This document shows positions 1-4,423 of a stretch of 7,911 nucleotides of DNA, in pieces. The stretch covers positions 1 to 7,911 of the forward strand of contig JALTLT010000038.1 in NCBI GenBank assembly GCA_027001815.1, written 5' to 3'. This stretch comes from Gammaproteobacteria bacterium. Lineage in GTDB: Bacteria; Pseudomonadota; Gammaproteobacteria; JALTLT01. Position 1 is the stretch's first letter; each line of letters begins with the position of its first letter. The translations under genes were made by a program, and so were the position numbers. The notes below the pieces were generated by a model. The model was given only the letters and a program-made list of their open reading frames with translations. It was not told the DNA's origin and searched no databases.

Positions 1-1
1 C

Positions 2-694
2 CTCCTGCTGGTGGTGATGACCGAGGCGACCGCCTCGCAGCGGATCCGCCTCGATGGCGAGGGCACGCCGACGGCACGGATCGCCGCCGGCGAGCCCTCC
101 ATTCTTTCCGTCGAGGGCGGCCGGATCGCAAAGGTCTGGGTCTCGGCCGCCAAGGCCACCGTCAAGGCGGACGAGGAGTCGGGTCAGGTGATCCTCCAGC
201 CCGTGGGCCTCGGCAAGACCCAGCCCTTCTCGGTCATCGTCAAGGACGACCAGGGGCGCGTCCACACGGTGGTGCTCCGCCCCGCCCGCATCCCCGGCGA
301 GACCATCGTCCTGGTACCCAAACGCCAGCGCGACATGCGGGCTCGGCGCCGGGCCATCGACTGGGAGGCCTCCCAGCCCTACGAACGCACCTTGGTGGAG
401 CTGATCCGCCGCATGGCGCTGGGCCGTCTCCCCGAAGGCTACGAGGCGGTCCCCATGCGCCGGGCGATCCCGCTCTGGAAGGAGTCGGAGATGCACCTGG
501 TCACCCGCTACCTGGGCGGCTACCTCTCGGGCGAGGTCTACCGGCTGCGCAACGTATCGGAGACCGAGATGCGGCTCGCGGAGCGGGAGTTCTACCGCGA
601 GGGCGTGCTGGCGGTGGCCATCACACGCCCCGTGCTCCAGCCGGGCGAGGAGACCGAGATCTACCTGGTGACGGAGGGCGCCGGCGATGAGTGA
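2..694 (+). CDS. traK: TraK, F-type T4SS outer-membrane core protein (5' partial)
   Basis: TraK is the periplasmic, secretin-like (VirB9-like) component of the F-type conjugation channel. It sits under the outer membrane with the TraV lipoprotein and TraB. The reading frame is open from the left edge. The visible residues start with a hydrophobic stretch (LLLVV, then TEATA before SQ) that looks like the end of a signal peptide cleaved after Ala-Thr-Ala, so the true start lies upstream of the window. The GTG at 11 and the ATG at 17 would begin inside that signal sequence and are unlikely starts. The N-terminal part of the mature protein has the TraK pattern of small beta segments (GEPSILSVEGGRIAKVWV, then a VILQP/FSVIVKD stretch). 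A basic linker (KRQRDMRARRRA) follows, then a C-terminal domain ending in a VLQPGEETEIYLV strand. About 219 mature residues is close to the family's usual size. The stop overlaps traB by 8 nt. I recognise the family from motifs and gene order; confidence is high. Confidence 0.9.
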   Translation, partial: LLLVVMTEATASQRIRLDGEGTPTARIAAGEPSILSVEGGRIAKVWVSAAKATVKADEESGQVILQPVGLGKTQPFSVIVKDDQGRVHTVVLRPARIPGETIVLVPKRQRDMRARRRAIDWEASQPYERTLVELIRRMALGRLPEGYEAVPMRRAIPLWKESEMHLVTRYLGGYLSGEVYRLRNVSETEMRLAEREFYREGVLAVAITRPVLQPGEETEIYLVTEGAGDE

Positions 695-2090
695 TCAGGG
701 CCTCCCCCATGTCCCGGACGCCCAGCGTGCGAAGGCGCGCCAGTACCTGGCACTCGCCGGCCTCGCCCTGCTCGCGGCGCTCGGAATCGTCTGGCTCTTC
801 ACCCCCTCCGGATCCTCCGGCTCCCGACCCACGAAACAGGAAGGCGAGAAAACCATCGTGCGCAAAATCCAGCCGCCGGCCCCCGTGGACCCCCAACAAG
901 CGTGGGTCGCCAAGGGGGAACGGCAGATCGAGGAGCTGCGCAAGGAGCGCTCCGAACTCATGGGCGCGCTCGACAAGATGCGCAAGGAGATGGAAACACT
1001 GCGCGCCCGGCTGGAGGCGACGGAAAAAGCACAGAAAGCATCGAGACCGGCACGCCCGGCCCTCGATACCGGCACCACGAAGCCGGCGGCCGCCGCCAGC
1101 ACGGAGGCCTCCGGGGCATCGGACGGCGCCGGGCAATCCGAACCGCCCCTGCCGCTCCTGCCGCCGCGACCGGAACCCTCCCCGGAGCCCGTGGCATCCA
1201 ACGAACCCGCCACCCTGCCACGGCCGCCGGGCGACCTGCTGCCACCCCCGCCACGATCAGGCAGCCGAACCAGCACCCGCCGGCAGACAGGCGGGCAGCC
1301 CTCCGGCGAGGACGAGATCCTGGAACTGGTCATCGATGACCCCCACGAGACCGCCAGCGACAGCGAGAACGACGAACCGCCCCGCACCATCGACGACTAC
1401 GTGCCCGCCGGCAGCTTCGGCCGGGTGATCCTCCTCTCCGGCCTCGATGCCCCCACCGGCGGCCGCAACCAGCGCGATCCGGTCCCCTTCCTGGTCCGCC
1501 TCAAGGATCACGGACGCCTGCCCAACGGCTTCCGGTCGCGCCTCAAGGAGTGCGTGGCGGTCATGGCCGGTCGCGGCGACATCAGCTCCGAACGGGTCTA
1601 CGCCCGCGCCGAGCGCCTCTCATGCGTCCTGGAGGACGGTCGCGTCATCGAGACCCAGATCGATGGATACCTGGCCGGCGAGGACGGCAAGGCCGGCATG
1701 CGCGGCCGGCTCGTCTCCAAACAGGGCGCGCTCATCGCACGCTCTCTGCTCGCCGGCGTCGCCGGCGGCATCGGCTCCGGTATCTCGGAGAGCTACTCCA
1801 GCCTCTCCACCAATGCCCTGGGCACCGTGCAGACGGTCGATCCCGACAAGATCGCGGAGCAAGGCATCGCCGAAGGGTTCGGATCCGCGCTGGACCGCAT
1901 CTCCCAATGGTACCTGGAACGCGCCGACGAGGCCTACCCGGTCATAGAAGTGGACGCCGGCCGCTACGCCGAGCTGGTGCTGGTCAAGGGGGTCTTCGTC
2001 TCCTGGGAGACGGTCCGCCAGGCCCGCATCGACCGCGCGCCGGATGCACCGCCCGAACCACCCCGGCCCAAATACCCCTGGAAGAAGTGA
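687..2090 (+). CDS. traB: TraB, F-type T4SS scaffold protein (VirB10/TrbI family)
   Basis: TraB is the VirB10-like scaffold that spans both membranes and links the inner-membrane ATPases to the outer-membrane core of TraK and TraV. The 467-aa product, close to F TraB in length, has the expected layout. It has a short cytoplasmic N-terminus and one membrane helix at about residues 20-38. A charged heptad-rich coiled coil follows at about 75-116 (ERQIEELRKERSELMGALDK onward), then a long Pro-rich periplasmic linker at about 150-195. The C-terminal VirB10/TrbI-type domain runs from about 238 to 440 and starts AGSFGRVILLSGLDAPTGGR. A Gly/Ala/Ser-rich segment at about 349-367 sits where VirB10 proteins carry the outer-membrane antenna helices. 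There are two cysteines, C289 and C313. A GGAGGG ribosome binding site lies at 673-678, 8 nt before the ATG. The start overlaps the end of traK, implying translational coupling. Confidence 0.93.
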   Translation: MSDQGLPHVPDAQRAKARQYLALAGLALLAALGIVWLFTPSGSSGSRPTKQEGEKTIVRKIQPPAPVDPQQAWVAKGERQIEELRKERSELMGALDKMRKEMETLRARLEATEKAQKASRPARPALDTGTTKPAAAASTEASGASDGAGQSEPPLPLLPPRPEPSPEPVASNEPATLPRPPGDLLPPPPRSGSRTSTRRQTGGQPSGEDEILELVIDDPHETASDSENDEPPRTIDDYVPAGSFGRVILLSGLDAPTGGRNQRDPVPFLVRLKDHGRLPNGFRSRLKECVAVMAGRGDISSERVYARAERLSCVLEDGRVIETQIDGYLAGEDGKAGMRGRLVSKQGALIARSLLAGVAGGIGSGISESYSSLSTNALGTVQTVDPDKIAEQGIAEGFGSALDRISQWYLERADEAYPVIEVDAGRYAELVLVKGVFVSWETVRQARIDRAPDAPPEPPRPKYPWKK

Positions 2091-2443
2091 TGCGAACAAG
2101 TTACACCCTTTACACCCTCTACCTGCTGATCCCCCTCCTGGCCGGGGTGCTCGCCAGCACAATGCTCCACCGGCAGGGCATGGAGAAATCCACCCCCACC
2201 AGCGGCGTGCTGAAGGCCTGGCAGGAAACGCTCCCTTCCACGCCCATCGACGCCGTGTTCCGCCTGCCCGAGTTCGATGGCGGCCTCTTCGAGATCCAAG
2301 CCGGCGGCAAGATCTTCTACGGCAACCGGGACGGCTCCCTCCTGCTGCTCGGCCACCTCTATGAGGTGGAGACCAACACCGACCTCACCCAGTCGAGGAT
2401 CAATGCGCTGCAACAAACGCTCAGACACGGAAAACCGGAATGA
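2090..2443 (+). CDS. Stand-alone DsbC N-terminal-domain-like protein (117 aa, no cysteines)
   Basis: This small protein is probably membrane-anchored or secreted. Residues 8-25 form a hydrophobic segment (LYLLIPLLAGVLAS) that could be a signal anchor or a signal peptide. After it, residues about 48-112 follow the pattern of the DsbC/DsbG N-terminal dimerisation domain: a 'TPIDAVFRLPEFDGGLFEIQ' strand pair, a 'GGKIFYGNRDGSLLLLGHLY' hairpin, a DLT turn and a final linker-like helix. In full DsbC, about twice as long, a thioredoxin fold with a CXXC active site follows. Here the protein stops at the linker and contains no cysteine, so it cannot be an isomerase by itself. Downstream frames show no thioredoxin or CXXC remnant, so a recent frameshift is unlikely. 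The start overlaps the traB stop (TGATG), with GGAAG at 2080-2084 as a weak ribosome binding site. Dimerisation, chaperone or DsbC-partner roles are inference; the domain call is by eye. Confidence 0.7.
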   Translation: MRTSYTLYTLYLLIPLLAGVLASTMLHRQGMEKSTPTSGVLKAWQETLPSTPIDAVFRLPEFDGGLFEIQAGGKIFYGNRDGSLLLLGHLYEVETNTDLTQSRINALQQTLRHGKPE

Positions 2444-2787
2444 ACTGGATAAAAGCAACCGAAACACCACCTCCCTTCGGGGTCTACGTGATGCTCGTCA
2501 TGGGACGTTTCGCAGACCGTGAGCGCCGCAGCCAATCAACGCACGTCACGGTGGCGAGGGTCATGAAGGACAGCCCCAATGACCCCGGCTGGGGCATGCG
2601 GAAGGAATACGCGGCCTTCCGTAACGGCGAGGCCGATTACCACGAGTTCCAGTTCTACCTGCAACCCATCGACAAGGCGTGGATCGGCGACACCGATCTG
2701 CCAATGTTCGACGATTTTCTCCACACCTATTCCGACATGATTTCACACTGGGCAAAATTGCCGGATCTTCCCGATTTCGACGCCTGA
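2440..2787 (+). CDS. DUF551-like small protein (115 aa)
   Basis: This gene has no established function. The protein is probably cytoplasmic, with no signal peptide or membrane segment. Its two ends resemble DUF551, a family of small proteins often found in phages and prophages. The start reads MNWIKATETPPPFGVYVMLV, matching the 'WI...PP.G.YV' pattern. The end reads DMISHWAKLPDLPDF, matching the 'THWMPLPEPP' pattern (W104, P108, P111 here). The middle has a VARV strand and a W/F/Y-rich stretch (about residues 50-82). It overlaps the preceding gene by ATGA at 2440-2443 and has no good ribosome binding site of its own, so it likely depends on coupled translation. Base composition is clearly lower in G+C than in the tra genes, with 26 of 60 bases G/C at 2701-2760. 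That suggests a separate, perhaps phage-related, origin. The family call is from memory of short motifs and is moderate. Confidence 0.62.
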   Translation: MNWIKATETPPPFGVYVMLVMGRFADRERRSQSTHVTVARVMKDSPNDPGWGMRKEYAAFRNGEADYHEFQFYLQPIDKAWIGDTDLPMFDDFLHTYSDMISHWAKLPDLPDFDA

Positions 2788-2793
2788 CTGACC

Positions 2794-2800
2794 GGAGGAA
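2794..2800 (+). promoter_or_regulatory. Strong ribosome binding site fixing the start of orf381
   Basis: GGAGGAA lies 4 nt before the ATG at 2805, in the only real intergenic gap of the window (2788-2804). It supports 2805 over an upstream in-frame ATG at 2679, which would run through most of the 3' half of the DUF551-like gene and has no comparable site. It suggests this gene can be translated independently of its upstream neighbours. Confidence 0.8.
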
Positions 2801-2804
2801 ACCC

Positions 2805-3950
2805 ATGAACAAACGCGCCCCAACGCCCAAAACACGGAGGAGACAGCGCGTGACGCGCTTCCCTCCCCTCCTGCTCGCCGTCGCCCTTCTCGCCATGCCC
2901 GGCATGGCGAACGCCCTGACCGACATGATCCAGTGGATCTTCGGCGGCCTGGACAAGCGCTTCTACGACATCACCAACTACGACTTCGACGGCAACAAGG
3001 TGAAGGAGCGCCGATACGTGGGCAAGATGACCCCCCTCCAGCTCAAGCTCCTGCGGGCGATCGTCCGCTCCGAACCCCCCTTCGAGAGCCGCATCATCGA
3101 TCTCGAACAACACGCGAGGCTCCTGCGGGAATGGCGGGAAGAACGGCACGAATCAAACCTCGTCACCTTTAGGCCCGAACTGCCCTTCGAACAATTCCTC
3201 AAGATCGAACACTGGACCGCCACCGGCGTCTACGAGGGCCTCTCGATATACGACAAGGACACCTTCAAAATGCAGGTCAATCAGCTCAAGGCGGGCGAGT
3301 TGCGCAGCTACATGGATGCCGACTACCGCATCCGCTTCGCGGATGGCACTTCATGGGCAGCCTATGGCTCCGCCCGCATCTACGACCTGGAAACCGGGGT
3401 CGATATCACGGAGTGCCGCGTAAAACACGTCACCACCGGCCACTGCCAGGAGGTCCACAACCTCTTCACACCCGCCCCCGCGGAAGCAATCGAGTTCTTC
3501 ACCGGACTGAAGGAATACGCATTCAATCCGAACTCCGATGAGCTGTGGCGCTTCACACCCTTCGACAAGGGCCTCAAGGCGGTCTGGCCCCGATGGATCG
3601 TGAAACACCCCGACGGCTACAACCTCGACGTGCGGGCACTCACCTCCACCATCTGGATGAACGCCGAGTGGCTGGGCAAGGAAGGAGGGGTCATCTTCCA
3701 CAAGATCGGAAAGATCGACACCCTCCTGCCAGATACCCACTACCGCGCCATCGCCACATACATCCCAAGCAACAGCCGTTACGGTAAGCGGCCCGGAAAA
3801 GTCTCTCCTGCCACCCCCCTGTTCCTGACCGACCCCTCGGAACGCTATGTGCTCATGGCCAGGCAATACCCGACCGTCGTGCCGAACACCCGAAAACCAA
3901 AACCAAAACCCAAGAAAAAGAGCCCCTTCGAGATTCGCTTCGAGGAATGA
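2805..3950 (+). CDS. Secreted protein of unknown function with Lys/Pro tail (381 aa)
   Basis: I do not recognise a family. The N-terminus has a long, Arg/Lys-rich n-region (residues 1-18), a hydrophobic core (PLLLAVALLAM, about 21-31) and an Ala-Asn-Ala site after residue 37. This predicts export by Sec to the periplasm or beyond. The n-region contains consecutive arginines but lacks the hydrophobic residues of a Tat motif. The mature part is soluble-looking, rich in aromatic and charged residues, with no second membrane segment. It has only two cysteines, C204 and C214, nine residues apart (ECRVKHVTTGHC), well placed for an intramolecular disulfide. The C-terminus ends in a basic KPKPKPKKK run followed by SPFEIRFEE. 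The start at 2805 is chosen for its GGAGGAA site and because the signal peptide begins there. The gene lies between orf115 and traV, and its stop overlaps the first possible traV ATG. A role in envelope assembly, surface or entry exclusion, or mating contact is possible but unsupported by any motif. Confidence 0.85.
   Translation: MNKRAPTPKTRRRQRVTRFPPLLLAVALLAMPGMANALTDMIQWIFGGLDKRFYDITNYDFDGNKVKERRYVGKMTPLQLKLLRAIVRSEPPFESRIIDLEQHARLLREWREERHESNLVTFRPELPFEQFLKIEHWTATGVYEGLSIYDKDTFKMQVNQLKAGELRSYMDADYRIRFADGTSWAAYGSARIYDLETGVDITECRVKHVTTGHCQEVHNLFTPAPAEAIEFFTGLKEYAFNPNSDELWRFTPFDKGLKAVWPRWIVKHPDGYNLDVRALTSTIWMNAEWLGKEGGVIFHKIGKIDTLLPDTHYRAIATYIPSNSRYGKRPGKVSPATPLFLTDPSERYVLMARQYPTVVPNTRKPKPKPKKKSPFEIRFEE
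2891..2909. repeat. Perfect 9-bp inverted repeat inside a signal-peptide coding region
   Basis: CGCCATGCC and GGCATGGCG flank a single C at 2900, giving a perfect 19-bp palindrome. It encodes the end of the hydrophobic core of the orf381 signal peptide (AMPGMA). It has no U tract and lies well inside the gene, so it is not a terminator. With a 1-base centre it could not form a tight hairpin without melting inner pairs. It may be chance in GC-rich DNA. Confidence 0.5.
3893..3910 (+). repeat. Three tandem AAAACC hexamers encoding the Lys-Pro tail
   Basis: Three exact copies of AAAACC in a row encode alternating Lys and Pro near the C-terminus of orf381. The repeat unit is 6 bp, so copy-number change would lengthen or shorten the KP tail in frame. 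The A/C-rich run stands out against the GC-rich surroundings. Confidence 0.75.
3942..3946 (+). promoter_or_regulatory. Ribosome binding site that decides the traV start
   Basis: GAGGA sits inside the last codons of orf381. It is 6 nt before the ATG at 3953 but abuts the ATG at 3947. The spacing favours 3953 as the main traV start, although 3947 forms the familiar ATGA stop-start overlap and adds only Met-Asn. Confidence 0.6.
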
Positions 3951-3952
3951 AC

Positions 3953-4423
3953 ATGAATATCCGCCGGATCCTTCTTCCGCTGACGCTCGCCCTCAACGCC
4001 AGCTGCGCCTCCATGGAGCCCCAGTACGGCTGCCCCGCGCCCGACGGCATCTCCTGCATGTCCATCTCCGAGGTCGCCGACCGCGACGAGCAGGGCCTGC
4101 CCATGCGCAGGCGCATGCCTCCCGATGCCGGCGGGGTCAACGGTATCGACGAGACGATCGAAAACACCGGGATGGACACGACCCCCGTCGCTTCCAGCCA
4201 CGCCGCCGCCCTGGAGAGCCGCGCATCGAGCCTGACGCTGCCGGACGCGCTCGACCCCGGCGATCCCATCTACCGCGAACCCCTGCGCCTGCGCATCTGG
4301 GTCGTGGACTGGCAGGACCGCGACCGGGTCTACCACCCCAACCACTACCTCTACCTGCAGGTGGACCCGGGCGAGTGGGTCATCCCACGCATGCGCGAGC
4401 GGCTGGAGGAGACGGCATGGTGA
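3953..4423 (+). CDS. traV: TraV, outer-membrane lipoprotein of the F-type T4SS
   Basis: TraV is the VirB7-like lipoprotein that anchors the TraK/TraB core complex in the outer membrane. The 156-aa product begins with a short lipoprotein signal (MNIRRILLPLTLALNASC), predicting cleavage before C18 and lipidation there. The -3 residue of the lipobox is Asn rather than the usual Leu, Val or Ile, which is atypical. Two further cysteines near the N-terminus (C27 in QYGC, C35 in GISCMS, followed by SEVAD) match the conserved TraV cysteine pattern and may form disulfides. A low-complexity middle follows. The C-terminal segment, about residues 110-140, has the TraV pattern of an 'LRIWVVDWQDRDRVYHP' strand and then a second strand with VDPGEWVIP. 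The start at 3953 has the better-spaced ribosome binding site; 3947 is an alternative giving 158 aa. It overlaps traC by 7 nt. The order traB, then traV, then traC is typical of F-type clusters. Confidence 0.88.
   Translation: MNIRRILLPLTLALNASCASMEPQYGCPAPDGISCMSISEVADRDEQGLPMRRRMPPDAGGVNGIDETIENTGMDTTPVASSHAAALESRASSLTLPDALDPGDPIYREPLRLRIWVVDWQDRDRVYHPNHYLYLQVDPGEWVIPRMRERLEETAW
4405..4411 (+). promoter_or_regulatory. Ribosome binding site of traC
   Basis: GGAGGAG, 5 nt before the ATG at 4417, lies inside the end of traV. It fixes the traC start, since the same frame stays open upstream to 3847 without any comparable site. Upstream of 4417 that frame is an out-of-frame shadow of traV. Confidence 0.8.

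Noticed and set aside
621..1511. Several overlapping open frames on both strands within traB
   Set aside because: They are low-complexity Pro/Arg/Gly/Ser-rich translations caused by the Pro- and Ala-rich linker of traB, with no motifs or ribosome binding sites that fit.
2277..2522. Possible frameshifted DsbC thioredoxin domain after the DsbC_N-like gene
   Set aside because: I looked for CXXC or a thioredoxin-like continuation in the other forward frames and found none. The downstream DNA is explained by the DUF551-like gene.
2679..2804. Upstream extension of the exported 381-aa protein to an ATG at 2679
   Set aside because: It would cover the last third of the DUF551-like gene, bury the signal peptide behind 42 residues and ignore the GGAGGAA site just before 2805.
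2805..2918. Tat (twin-arginine) export signal on the 381-aa protein
   Set aside because: Several arginines occur in a row, but the hydrophobic residues following the arginine pair in a Tat motif are missing (Gln and Arg instead). A Sec signal fits better.
4102..4117. Inverted repeat CATGCGC-AG-GCGCATG in traV
   Set aside because: The arms are only 7 bp, it is fully inside coding sequence for PMRRRMP, and such palindromes are common by chance in GC-rich DNA.
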